Source: Pigmentiphaga litoralis
GTDB taxonomy: Bacteria; Pseudomonadota; Gammaproteobacteria; Burkholderiales; Burkholderiaceae_B
Direction of reading: 5' to 3'
NCBI RefSeq assembly: GCF_013408655.1
Contig: NZ_JACCBP010000001.1
Location: 3,162,001-3,226,000, forward strand
DNA length: 64,000 nt
Of this stretch, positions 1 through 7,694 are shown piece by piece. Position 1 is the first letter of the stretch. Each line of letters opens with the position of its first letter. The notes below the pieces were generated by a model that saw only the letters and a list, made by a program, of their open reading frames with translations, did not search any database and was not told where the DNA came from. The position numbers and the translations under genes were made by a program.

Positions 1-197
1 CTGGAATAACTGAGGAAGCGCGCCCGCGTGATCAGGCTGACCTTGCGGTCGTTCTTTTCCAGCCAGCGTGACAGCACGCTTGCATGATCGTCATCGGGCA
101 TGTCGCGGCCGGTGCGTTGCCGGTCCAGCAAGGGCGCGGCCACGAGGACGAACATCAGGAGCCGTCGGTCCTGGGGCGTTAGGGTGGTCGTAAACAT
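1..197 (-). CDS. Hypothetical protein, C-terminally truncated by window edge
   Basis: An open frame reads on the minus strand from an ATG at 195-197 off the left edge of the window. The 65 visible residues begin MFTTTLTPQDRRLLMFVLVA and continue with a charged helical stretch (RQRTGRDMPDDDHASVLSRW) followed by LEKNDRKVSLITRARF. The composition is that of a real folded protein and the frame has the expected codon bias, but I do not recognise the family. A GAGG lies about 11 bases upstream of the ATG. The rest of the gene is outside the window, so no function is offered. Confidence 0.55.
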   Translation of the reverse strand, partial: MFTTTLTPQDRRLLMFVLVAAPLLDRQRTGRDMPDDDHASVLSRWLEKNDRKVSLITRARFLSYS

Positions 198-578
198 GCA
201 GCAGGGGCCTCATTCGACGCGGCGGCACGTCCGCTGCGTGGAGTGACACTGTAACCCTTGCCAGTTGGCGCATCCGGCGGACGCCCAGGGCGTCTGGTCC
301 CCGCGCCTCGTTTAAATCACTAAACGGTTAACTAATGACGAAGTGCTTGCTTGCCGCCGCTGTCCATCACCCACCTGGATGAACTCGACGCCACAGCGCA
401 TTCCACGCAGCGTGACCCTTAAGGGTATCTCCCGATCCAGGACCCGGAAGAACGCATTGACGCGATCCGCCTCGCTGCTGATAATTAACTTAACGGTGAA
501 TTAAAAGACAAGACAGTGAGGCTTCCGCCCGGCGGAACGCCTCTGGCAACGCCGTAGCACCCATCCACAGGAGACAGC
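198..578. other. Intergenic region with two AT-rich islands
   Basis: No convincing gene lies here. Two AT-rich islands (about 309-345 and 480-512) stand out from the 65 percent GC background. Both contain TTAAC-type motifs (GGTTAACTAA near 326; TTAACTTAACGG near 485), which would suit regulator binding or a promoter for the Bug gene at 579. Between them a minus-strand frame (315-500) is open and protein-like but lacks any ATG, GTG or TTG in its first half. Confidence 0.4.
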
Positions 579-1553
579 ATGAACCTCATCCGTGCCACCG
601 TCGGCGCGCTGGCGTGCCTGACGGCCGCTCTGCCGTTTGCCGCGAGCGCCCAAGGCGACTACCCCAACAAACCCGTGCGTGTCATCGTGCCCTTCACGGC
701 CGGCAGCACCACCGACATCATCGCCCGCGCCATTACCGACAAGCTGGGCGCCAGCATGGGCCAGACCTTCGTGATCGACAATCGCGGTGGCGCCAGCGGG
801 ACGATCGGGCAGGCAGCAGTGGCCAGTGCCCCGGCTGACGGCTACACGATCATGATTCATTCGTCGTCGCACACGGTGAACCCGTCCACCTTTGCCAAGC
901 TGCCGTTCGATACGACTCGCGACTTTGCGGCCGTCACGCCGATCTCGTCGTTGCCGAACGCACTGGTGATCTCGCCCACCAAGAACATCAAGACCCTGCA
1001 GGACCTGGTGGCCACCGCGCGCGCCAAGCCAGGCAGCCTGAATTTTGCGTCGGCAGGCCAGGGCAGCGCCACGCACCTGAACGCCGAAAAGTTCAAGATG
1101 GCGGCCAAGATCGATGCCACCAACATTCCGTTCAAGGGATCGGCCGAAGCCGTCAGCGAAGTGCTGGCCGGCCGCGTCGACTACTACTTTTCGCCGATCG
1201 CCCCGGTCATTGGCCAGATTAAGGAAGGGCATCTGCTGGCCTTGGCGGTCGGTTCGCCCAAACGGTCGGCTGCGTTGCCCGACGTGCCGACCACCGCCGA
1301 AGCCGGCGTGCCCGGATCGGAATTCAACTTCTGGATCGGCATGATGGTCCCGGCCAAGACGCCGCGCGAGATCGTCAACCGCCTGAATGACGAAGTCGTG
1401 AAAGCGCTGGCCTCGCCGGAAGTGAAGGAACGGTTCGCCAAGCTGGGCGCCGATGCCTGGACGATGAAGCCGGAAGCGTTCGATGCCTACATCAAGGAAG
1501 AGATCGACGCGAACGCCAAGCTGGTGAAAGCGGCAGGGATCGCGCAGATGTAG
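579..1553 (+). CDS. Bug-family (TctC-type) periplasmic solute-binding protein
   Basis: This 324-residue protein has a classic signal peptide (MNLIRATVGALACLTAALPF, cleavage near ASA-QG) followed by the Bug start YPNKPVRVIVPFTAGSTTD. The family hallmarks are present: the DNRGGASG motif near residue 69, the ADGYTI motif near residue 88 and the PFKGSAEA loop near residue 188. Bug proteins bind small carboxylates and related ligands in the periplasm; many work with a TctAB membrane pair, but none is encoded here, so the partner must be elsewhere. A GGAG precedes the ATG. The gene stands alone and is closed by a terminator that also faces the convergent GntR gene. The ligand is unknown. Confidence 0.9.
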   Translation: MNLIRATVGALACLTAALPFAASAQGDYPNKPVRVIVPFTAGSTTDIIARAITDKLGASMGQTFVIDNRGGASGTIGQAAVASAPADGYTIMIHSSSHTVNPSTFAKLPFDTTRDFAAVTPISSLPNALVISPTKNIKTLQDLVATARAKPGSLNFASAGQGSATHLNAEKFKMAAKIDATNIPFKGSAEAVSEVLAGRVDYYFSPIAPVIGQIKEGHLLALAVGSPKRSAALPDVPTTAEAGVPGSEFNFWIGMMVPAKTPREIVNRLNDEVVKALASPEVKERFAKLGADAWTMKPEAFDAYIKEEIDANAKLVKAAGIAQM

Positions 1554-1570
1554 TTGCGGATGGCAACTTG

Positions 1571-1642
1571 CTGGCGGAATGAAGCTGGTGGAACGAAGCT
1601 GGCGGAATGAAGCGGGCAACGCCGAAGCTGGCAACAATGAAG
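1571..1642. repeat. Tandem 14-15 bp micro-repeat, five units
   Basis: Five head-to-tail copies of a unit like CTGGCGGAATGAAG occupy 1571-1642, with lengths 14, 14, 14, 15 and 15. Units one (1571-1584) and three (1599-1612) are identical and the others differ at a few bases, mainly C versus T at the first base and the central triplet. The array lies just past the Bug stop codon and runs straight into the left arm of the terminator, whose first bases CGGGCAG resemble the start of a sixth unit. Confidence 0.8.
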
Positions 1643-1675
1643 CGGGCAGATCGACTTTCGACTGCCCGTTTTTTT
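1643..1675 (+). terminator. Rho-independent terminator after Bug gene
   Basis: CGGGCAG (1643-1649) pairs with CTGCCCG (1662-1668), and the stem is extended by TCGA/TCGA across a one-base bulge. The hairpin is followed by seven T residues (1669-1675). It ends transcription from 579 and sits 27 bases from the stop of the convergent GntR gene. Confidence 0.85.
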
Positions 1676-1701
1676 GCGTCCCGCTGTCAGGCAACCCGCT
1701 G

Positions 1702-2424
1702 TCAGGCCACCTCGGCCGACGGCTCCACATCCTGCTGCCAGCCCGAGGCGCTCATCACGTTGCGGCCCACGTCCAGCATGTGCGCGCGCATGGCCGCGAA
1801 CACGCCCGGCGCATCGCCCTGCTCCATCAAGGCAAGCAGTTCATCGTGATGCCGTCCGGTGTCTTTGGTGAACGGCAGACTGCGATAGGTGGCGTGACGC
1901 ACTCGATGCACGTGCCACATCAGGTGTTCATGGATGTCGATCAGCGCCGGGTTGGCCGACTCGATCACGATGCGCCGGTGGAATTCGTCATTCACCTTGA
2001 TGTAGGCCGCCGCGTCCCCCGCGTTGACCGCCGCATCCATCTTGGCGACCAGCTTCTTGAGCTTGGCCAGGAACATGGGCGAGCGGTCGCGGGTGGCTTT
2101 CTCGGCGGCCGTCGCCTCGAGCACGGCCAGGATGTCGAAGGTCCCTGAAATGTCGGCGGCCTCGGGCTTGGTGACCACCGCGCCCACATGCGGAATCAGT
2201 TCGACCAGCCCTTCCGATTCAAGCACGCGCAAGGCGTCGCGCATGGGTGTGCGCGACACGCCGAACTGTTCGCACAACACGGGTTCGATCAGCCGTTCGC
2301 CGGGCTTCCAACGCCCTTCGACCACGTCCTGACGCAGGCGCGGCAGGATCTGCGACACCATCGAAGAACGCGCGACGATGCGTTCGGTGGGCTTGCTCTC
2401 GTTCTTTTTTGGCATGACTGACAT
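1702..2424 (-). CDS. GntR-family (FadR/FCD type) transcriptional regulator
   Basis: The protein has about 240 residues from an ATG at 2424, with GGAAG just upstream; a second ATG at 2415 is also possible. The N-terminal winged helix-turn-helix shows the GntR signature RLIEPVLCEQFGVSRTPMRD followed by ALRVLESEGLVELIPHVGAVV. The all-helical FCD domain follows, with the metal-binding pattern NDEFHRRIVIES and later a RHHDELL segment. FCD regulators normally repress small catabolic operons and respond to an organic acid. It is divergent from the Bug and Rieske operon, and the palindrome at 2612-2623 lies between them, so it probably controls that operon and perhaps itself. The frame extends further upstream, but that extension has no RBS and is not protein-like. 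Confidence 0.88.
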   Translation of the reverse strand: MSVMPKKNESKPTERIVARSSMVSQILPRLRQDVVEGRWKPGERLIEPVLCEQFGVSRTPMRDALRVLESEGLVELIPHVGAVVTKPEAADISGTFDILAVLEATAAEKATRDRSPMFLAKLKKLVAKMDAAVNAGDAAAYIKVNDEFHRRIVIESANPALIDIHEHLMWHVHRVRHATYRSLPFTKDTGRHHDELLALMEQGDAPGVFAAMRAHMLDVGRNVMSASGWQQDVEPSAEVA

Positions 2425-2595
2425 CGCTTCCGGACCACGGCGCGGCTGGGTGGCGCGTGATCTCGTGGGCTGGCAGTTTACCGCAAGCACGCAGGCTGAT
2501 CTGGCCCGGCAACGGCGATACTGCGCGCCTTGGACAGCCCCGGCCGGGACCCGACCGGGAACCGGCAACGCCCGCCTGGCGCCGAAAAAAAGCCG

Positions 2596-2626
2596 TTGAC
2601 GACGCTTCCGGATCGTATACGATATA
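2596..2626 (+). promoter_or_regulatory. Putative promoter with GntR operator (perfect 12-bp palindrome)
   Basis: ATCGTATACGAT at 2612-2623 is a perfect palindrome. Its core TCGTATACGA fits the TNGTATACNA pattern described for several FCD-type GntR repressors. It overlaps a plausible -10 (TACGAT, 2618-2623) placed 16 bases after a TTGACG -35 (2596-2601). The position between the divergent GntR gene and the Bug gene suggests direct repression of 2703-5507. Confidence 0.65.
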
Positions 2627-2702
2627 CCGACAATAGCGGTTGGAGAGAGACACTCAGGCTGCCGGCGCCGGGCCGGTCATTCGCAGTTCGGGAGTTGAAA
2701 AG

Positions 2703-3713
2703 ATGCGTGTCTCACTCAATCAAGACCTGCCGTCCGCCGGCCGGCGCCTTGTCCTTGGCGCCGCCGCGCTCAGCCTGCTTGCCTGTGGCCTGGGCCTGGG
2801 TCCGGCAGCGCTTGCGCAGTCGCCCTATCCCAGCCGACCGGTCCGCCTGGTCGCCCCGTTCGCGCCGGGCGGCGCGCTGGACATGATTGCGCGCGGTGTC
2901 GCGCAGTCGTGGTCGGACCAGATGGGGCAGACCTTCCTGGTCGATAATCGCGCCGGCGCCGCCGGCATCATCGGGTCAACGTACGTTGCGCGTGCCGAAG
3001 CCGATGGCTATACGTTGCTGCTGGGATCGACCACCACGCACGGCATCAACCCATCGCTGTACAAAACGATCTCGTATGCGCCCGCCGACTTTGCGCCCGT
3101 GTCGCTGATCGCCACGATCCCGCATGTGCTGGTGGTCAACCCGTCGCTGGGCGTCAATTCCTTCCAGGAACTGCTGGCCTATATCAAGAGCCACCCGGGC
3201 GCGACCTTCGGGTCGGCGGGCATCGGGTCGCCACACCACCTGGCAGGCGAAATGCTCAAGTCCATGACGGGCATCGAAGCGACACACGTGCCCTACAAGG
3301 GCTCGGCCCCTGCGCTGGCCGACCTGCTGGGTGGCCAGATCACCTTTGTCTCGGTCGAATACACCGCGGCAGCGCAATTCATCAACAGCGGCAAGCTCAA
3401 GGCCATTGCCATCGCGACCCACGACCGCGTGCCGGGACTGAACGTGCCGACCTATCGCGAGCAGGGCTTGCCGGGCTTCGAAGTCACCGCCTGGTACGGC
3501 ATCTATGCGCCCGCCAAGACGCCGCCCGAGATCATCGACAAGCTGGCCGCCGGCGTGTCGAAAAGCGTGCAGGCCCCCGCCTTCCGGGACCGCCTGATCA
3601 CCCTGGGCGCGACCCCCGTGGGCAGCACACCCGCCGACATGGCCGTGTTCCAGAAGAAGGAACTGGCGCTGTGGTCCAAGGCGATCAAGGATTCGGGCAC
3701 CACGGCGCAATAA
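2703..3713 (+). CDS. Bug-family periplasmic solute-binding protein
   Basis: The 336-residue product starts at the ATG at 2703, which has GGGAG upstream. This is preferred over an in-frame ATG at 2640, because only the shorter form begins with a signal peptide (charged start, hydrophobic core LVLGAAALSLLACGLGLG, cleavage ALA-QS). The mature protein shows the Bug pattern YPSRPVRLVAPFAPGGALD, then DNRAGAAG, ADGYTLL and PYKGSAPAL. The next gene, a Rieske oxygenase alpha subunit, starts 61 bases downstream. The pair therefore looks like a capture protein for the oxygenase substrate, perhaps an aromatic or cyclic acid, although this is inference. No TctA/TctB partner is nearby. Confidence 0.9.
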   Translation: MRVSLNQDLPSAGRRLVLGAAALSLLACGLGLGPAALAQSPYPSRPVRLVAPFAPGGALDMIARGVAQSWSDQMGQTFLVDNRAGAAGIIGSTYVARAEADGYTLLLGSTTTHGINPSLYKTISYAPADFAPVSLIATIPHVLVVNPSLGVNSFQELLAYIKSHPGATFGSAGIGSPHHLAGEMLKSMTGIEATHVPYKGSAPALADLLGGQITFVSVEYTAAAQFINSGKLKAIAIATHDRVPGLNVPTYREQGLPGFEVTAWYGIYAPAKTPPEIIDKLAAGVSKSVQAPAFRDRLITLGATPVGSTPADMAVFQKKELALWSKAIKDSGTTAQ

Positions 3714-3774
3714 GCGCCGCCGCCCTGCCCCACCCCATCGAGCGGCCGTCCAGGCCGCCGCAACAGGAGCATTC

Positions 3775-5019
3775 ATGGACACCTCGTCCCCCCTGCGGCC
3801 CCATGGCATCGAATGGCCCGCGCAAGGCGTGAGCCGCGTGCCCTTCCGCGTCTTCAGCGATGACAGCCTGCATGCCGAAGAACAGGAAAAACTGTTCAAG
3901 GGCGACATCTGGAGTTTTGTCGGACTCGACATCGACGTGCCCCAGGTGGGCGACTACAAGACCTCCACCGTGGGCGAAACGCCCGTGGTACTGGTGCGCA
4001 GCGCCGACGACCAGTTCAGTGTGTTCGTGAACCGCTGCGCGCACCGCGGCGCCACCTTGTGCATTGAAGAACGCGGCAGCGCCAAACGCTTCACCTGCGT
4101 CTATCACAACTGGTCCTACGACCTGGAAGGGCAGCTGAAAACGGTGGCCTTTCATCGCGGCGTCGCGGGCGTGGGCGGCATGCCGGAAGACTTCGACAAG
4201 TCGCAGCACAACCTGCGCGCGCTGCGTGTCGAGGTCTTCAACGGCCTGGTATTCGCCACCTTTTCCGACACCGTGGAACCGCTGCGGGACTTTCTTGGCC
4301 CGCGCATGTGCGAGCACATGGAACGCATCTTCCATCGCAAGATCCGCGTGCTGGGCAGCTACTCGCAGGTCATGCACAACAACTGGAAGCTGTACATGGA
4401 GAACGTGAAGGACTCGTACCATGCGAGCCTGCTTCACTTGTTCTTCACCACCTTCAAATTGAACCGCCTGTCGATGCGCGGCGGGCTGGTCATGGAAGGC
4501 GATGGCGGCCATCACATCAGCTTTTCGCAGATGGCGTCGGACACGGGCGCGGGCTATGACGACAGCACCCTGCGCGCGCAGGACGACGAATTCAAGCTGC
4601 ATGACCCCAGCCTGCTCAAGAGCTGGCAGGAATTCGACGACGGCATCACCCATGCCATCCAGGGCATCTTTCCGAATCTGGTGATCCAGCAGATCCAGAA
4701 CTCGCTGGCCATTCGCCTGCTGGTGCCGCAAGGCCCCGAAAAATGCGAGCTGCTGTGGATCCTGTTCGGCTATGAAGACGACACACCCGAACAGACCGAC
4801 ATCCGCATCGCGCTGGGCAACCTTGTCGGACCGGCGGGGCTGGTGTCGCTGGAAGACGGCGTGATCGGCAATTTCGTTCAGCGGGCGCTCCATAACGAGA
4901 CCGACGGCGAGACGGTCCTGGAGATGGGCGGCCGCACGGTCGAGAACCAGGAATCGCGCGTCAGCGAAGCGTCGGTGCGCGGCTTCTGGCAGCGCTACCG
5001 CCGGCACATGAATTTGTGA
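3775..5019 (+). CDS. Rieske non-heme iron oxygenase, alpha (large) subunit
   Basis: The 414-residue protein is the catalytic subunit of a ring-hydroxylating oxygenase. The Rieske [2Fe-2S] ligands are Cys88-x-His90 (NRCAHRG) and Cys108-x2-His111 (CVYHNW). The mononuclear iron site shows the canonical D-x2-H-x4-H spacing (Asp213, His216, His221 in NVKDSYHASLLH). Such enzymes insert O2 into an aromatic or similar ring, using electrons from a separate ferredoxin/reductase that is not encoded in this window. A GGAG lies before the ATG. The stop overlaps the start of the small-subunit gene (TGATG), indicating translational coupling. It closely resembles the alpha subunit at 45346, sharing MPEDFD and a TFKLNRLS segment. 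The substrate is unknown. Confidence 0.92.
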   Translation: MDTSSPLRPHGIEWPAQGVSRVPFRVFSDDSLHAEEQEKLFKGDIWSFVGLDIDVPQVGDYKTSTVGETPVVLVRSADDQFSVFVNRCAHRGATLCIEERGSAKRFTCVYHNWSYDLEGQLKTVAFHRGVAGVGGMPEDFDKSQHNLRALRVEVFNGLVFATFSDTVEPLRDFLGPRMCEHMERIFHRKIRVLGSYSQVMHNNWKLYMENVKDSYHASLLHLFFTTFKLNRLSMRGGLVMEGDGGHHISFSQMASDTGAGYDDSTLRAQDDEFKLHDPSLLKSWQEFDDGITHAIQGIFPNLVIQQIQNSLAIRLLVPQGPEKCELLWILFGYEDDTPEQTDIRIALGNLVGPAGLVSLEDGVIGNFVQRALHNETDGETVLEMGGRTVENQESRVSEASVRGFWQRYRRHMNL

Positions 5020-5507
5020 TGGAGACGCCTTTGACCACGCTGACCCAACGCGCCGCGATCACGGCGCTTATCAACGACTACGTGTTCTGCATCGACGACG
5101 GGCGTTATGAAGACTGGCCCGAACTCTTCGTGGACGCCTGCCGCTACCGCATCGCCACGCGCGACAGCGAAGACCGTGGATTGCCGATCGGCATTCTGTA
5201 TTGCTCCAGCAAAGGCATGCTGCTGGACCGTGTGGCCGCCCTGCGCAAGGCCAACATTTTCGAGCCGCACCGGTATCGCCACCTGCTCGGGCCGACCCGC
5301 TTTCTTGGCACGGACGACGATGGCATGCACCGCGCCGTGACCGGGTTCGCGGTCATACGCATCATGCAGAACGGGACGACCGATCTGTTTCTGTCGGGGC
5401 AGTATGAAGACCGGATCCAGGTAGCCGAAGAGACCGCCCGCTTCAAGGAACGGGCAGTGGTGCTGGATTCGAAGAAGGTCGATACGCTGATCGTGCTGCC
5501 GGTGTAG
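5019..5507 (+). CDS. Rieske oxygenase beta (small) subunit
   Basis: The 162-residue protein starts at the ATG overlapping the alpha-subunit stop codon; a GTG one codon earlier is a less likely start. It is an NTF2-like small subunit of the SnoaL/ring-hydroxylating-dioxygenase beta family. It shows the typical early pattern FCIDDGRYEDWPELF, a central RVAALRKANIFEPHRYRHLL and the ending LDSKKVDTLIVLPV. Beta subunits are structural and assemble with alpha into (alpha-beta)3 hexamers. The second beta subunit, at 46601, has the same features (NVFEPHRYRH, SQIDTLLVIPI), supporting paralogy of the two pairs. Confidence 0.88.
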   Translation: METPLTTLTQRAAITALINDYVFCIDDGRYEDWPELFVDACRYRIATRDSEDRGLPIGILYCSSKGMLLDRVAALRKANIFEPHRYRHLLGPTRFLGTDDDGMHRAVTGFAVIRIMQNGTTDLFLSGQYEDRIQVAEETARFKERAVVLDSKKVDTLIVLPV

Positions 5508-5526
5508 CCGCAGCCCGAGCCACCGG

Positions 5527-5549
5527 CACGGCGCCGCGCGCGCGCCGTG
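5527..5549 (+). terminator. GC-rich hairpin at end of Rieske operon
   Basis: CACGGCGC (5527-5534) pairs perfectly with GCGCCGTG (5542-5549) around a seven-base loop, 20 bases after the beta-subunit stop. There is no T run, so it may act as an mRNA-stabilising hairpin or as a Rho-assisted terminator and not as a classical intrinsic terminator. Confidence 0.4.
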
Positions 5550-5570
5550 TCATCAAGCGTTCACGTTCGC

Positions 5571-5602
5571 GCGCTCCAATGTAAACGTTTTCATTGGAGC
5601 GC
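5571..5602 (+). promoter_or_regulatory. Large palindrome, probable LacI-family operator overlapping own RBS
   Basis: GCGCTCCAATG (5571-5581) and CATTGGAGCGC (5592-5602) are exact inverted arms around TAAACGTTTT, itself nearly palindromic with a central CG as in LacI-family operators. The 32-base element ends five bases before the GTG start of the LacI gene. Its right arm contains the GGAG ribosome-binding sequence (5596-5599). It could act at the DNA level as an autoregulatory operator and at the RNA level as a hairpin hiding the RBS. Confidence 0.75.
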
Positions 5603-5606
5603 CACC

Positions 5607-6665
5607 GTGAGCATCAAACAGTTGGCTGCCCGTGCCGACGTGTCGATGGCGACCGTCTCGCGGGTGTTCAATTTCCCCGACAAGGTCAGCGCCGATACAC
5701 GCCAGCATGTGCTGCGTATCGCGCAGGAACTCGGCTACCTGCCCAATGCCAGCGCGCGCAGTCTGCGCACGCAGTGCAGCAAGGTGCTGGGCATCGTGCT
5801 GCCGACACTGCTGAACCCGGTGTTTGCCGAATGCCTGGACGGCATCGCGCAGGCGGCCCGCGCGGCAGGGTATGCCATCCTGCCCATCACCACCGACTAC
5901 GAGCTGGAACGCGAAGAGCAGGCCGTGCTGCAATTGATCGCGGCCGATGTCGACGGCATGGTGCTGGTGGTGTCGCAACCCGCCACGTCACGCGCGCTGG
6001 ACCGGCTGCGCGCCGCGTCCCTGCCCTATGTGCTGGCCTACAACCGGCACGCCGATCACCCTTGCGTGTCGGTCGACAACGAAACCGCGGTGATCGAGAT
6101 GGTGGCGCGGCTGGTGGCCCTGGGCCATCGGCGCATCGCGTTCATCAGCGGTGAACTGGCGGCATCGGACCGCGCCTTGCAACGCCAGCGCGGCTTTTGC
6201 GAGGGCATGCAGGCGCATGGTCTCGACACCTACGTCTGCCTAGAAGTGCCCTTTATCGAGACGGCCATCCAGGACATCGGCGCCTTGCTCGACACGCCCG
6301 GCCGGCCCACCGCGCTGGTGTGCTCCAACGACCTGATCGCCATCCGCAGCATCCGCGCCGCGCACCTTGCAGGCCTGACCGTACCGCGCGACATCAGCAT
6401 TGCCGGCTTCGATGGCATTGCGCTGGGCAGGGACCTGACGCCTGCGCTCAGCACGATCACGCAGCCCAATCAGGCGATCGGCCGCGACAGCGTGCAATGG
6501 CTGGTGGCCGCACTGGCCAGCGGCCAGCCCCTGGCGCCGCACGCCAGCCGCCTTCTGCCCCATGCATTCCGTACCGGCGAATCGTGCACCACGGCGCCCG
6601 ACTCGCCCTCTTCTTCGCGACGCGCCCGCGTTGCTTCCCTGACTTCGACCCTGGATCCCTCATGA
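5607..6665 (+). CDS. LacI-family transcriptional regulator
   Basis: The start is the GTG at 5607, giving 352 residues and placing the helix-turn-helix (SIKQLAARADVSMATVSRVF) at the extreme N-terminus, as is standard in this family; a longer frame upstream would cross the operator palindrome. The hinge NASARSLRTQCSKVLGIVLP and the periplasmic-binding-like core follow, with the usual endings GFDGIALGRDLTPALSTITQP. The GGAG at 5596 is well placed. Its stop overlaps the next start by ATGA, so it is transcribed with the transporter and enzymes at 6662-11817, which it most likely represses in the absence of an inducer. Confidence 0.9.
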   Translation: MSIKQLAARADVSMATVSRVFNFPDKVSADTRQHVLRIAQELGYLPNASARSLRTQCSKVLGIVLPTLLNPVFAECLDGIAQAARAAGYAILPITTDYELEREEQAVLQLIAADVDGMVLVVSQPATSRALDRLRAASLPYVLAYNRHADHPCVSVDNETAVIEMVARLVALGHRRIAFISGELAASDRALQRQRGFCEGMQAHGLDTYVCLEVPFIETAIQDIGALLDTPGRPTALVCSNDLIAIRSIRAAHLAGLTVPRDISIAGFDGIALGRDLTPALSTITQPNQAIGRDSVQWLVAALASGQPLAPHASRLLPHAFRTGESCTTAPDSPSSSRRARVASLTSTLDPS

Positions 6666-7675
6666 CTCCCTTCCTGACCCGTGTCGTCCACGCCACCCTG
6701 GCCGCGGTCGCCCTGAGCGCCAGCGCCAGTGCGTTTGCACAGAATGCGATCTGCTACAACTGCCCGCCCGAATGGGCCGACTGGGGTACGCAGATCAAGG
6801 CCATCAAGGCCAAGACGGGCGTGACCGTCCCGCCCGACAACAAGAATTCCGGCCAGTCCCTGGCCCAGATGGTGGCCGAAAAAGCCAGCCCGGTGGCCGA
6901 CGTGGCCTACCTGGGCGTGACCTTCGCCATCCAGGCGCAGAAAGAAGGCGTGACGGCGCCCTACAAGCCTGCCGCCTGGGCCGACATTCCGGATGGCCTG
7001 AAGGATCCGCAAGGCAATTGGTTCACGATCCATTCGGGCACCATGGGCTTCATGGTCAACGTCGATGCATTGAAGGGCAAGCCCGTGCCGCAGTCGTGGG
7101 CCGACCTGCTCAAGCCCGACTACAAGGGCCTGATCGGCTATCTGGATCCGGCATCGGCATTCGTGGGATATGTAGGTGCGGTCGCGGCGAACCAGGCGCG
7201 CGGCGGCACGCTGGATGATTTTGCACCCGGGATCGCCTACTTCAAGGCCCTGCAGAAAAACGAGCCGATCGTGCCGAAGCAGACGGCCTATGCCCGCGTG
7301 CTGTCGGGCGAGATCGCGATCCTGCTGGACTACGACTTCAATGCCTATCGCGCCAAATACAAGGACAAGGCCAACGTGCAGTTCGTGATCCCGGCCGAAG
7401 GCACGCTGGTCGTTCCGTATGTCATGAGCAAGGTGGCCAACGCGCCGCATGGCGACAACGCGAACAAGGTGCTGGACTTCGTGCTGTCGGATGAAGGCCA
7501 GGCGCTGTGGGCCAACGCCTACCTGCGTCCGGTGCGCGCATCGGCCATGCCCAAGGACGTGCAGGCCCGCTTCCTGCCCGCCACCGAATATGCCCGCGCC
7601 AAGAGCGTGGACTACGGCAAGATGGCCGCGGTGCAGAAGGCGTTCTCGGACCGCTATCTGTCCGACGTGCGTTGA
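6662..7675 (+). CDS. ABC transporter periplasmic binding protein (family 1, polyamine/iron/phosphonate type)
   Basis: The 337-residue protein overlaps the LacI stop by four bases. The signal peptide ends at SAFA-QN. The mature protein opens with an unusual Cys-Tyr-Asn-Cys near the N-terminus (AICYNCPPEWADW). The sequence then follows the family-1 solute-binding layout: SGQSLAQMVAEKASPVADVAYLG, a WADLLKPDYKGLIGYLDP lobe crossing and the C-terminal SDEGQALWANAYLRPVRA. Relatives bind polyamines, ferric iron or 2-aminoethylphosphonate. Co-transcription with a phosphodiesterase and a HAD phosphatase suggests a phosphorylated ligand such as a glycerophosphodiester. That ligand is an inference from context only. 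Confidence 0.85.
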   Translation: MTPFLTRVVHATLAAVALSASASAFAQNAICYNCPPEWADWGTQIKAIKAKTGVTVPPDNKNSGQSLAQMVAEKASPVADVAYLGVTFAIQAQKEGVTAPYKPAAWADIPDGLKDPQGNWFTIHSGTMGFMVNVDALKGKPVPQSWADLLKPDYKGLIGYLDPASAFVGYVGAVAANQARGGTLDDFAPGIAYFKALQKNEPIVPKQTAYARVLSGEIAILLDYDFNAYRAKYKDKANVQFVIPAEGTLVVPYVMSKVANAPHGDNANKVLDFVLSDEGQALWANAYLRPVRASAMPKDVQARFLPATEYARAKSVDYGKMAAVQKAFSDRYLSDVR

Positions 7676-7694
7676 TCACGGTACGGCCGACGGC

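Noticed and set aside
501..1730. Long minus-strand frames (over 400 codons) opposite Bug and other genes
   Set aside because: They are shadows produced by high GC at third codon positions. Their translations are Arg/Gly/His-rich and show no family motif.
2640..2702. Upstream in-frame ATG for the Bug gene at 2703
   Set aside because: The extension would place charged residues ahead of the signal peptide, and the better Shine-Dalgarno sequence serves 2703.
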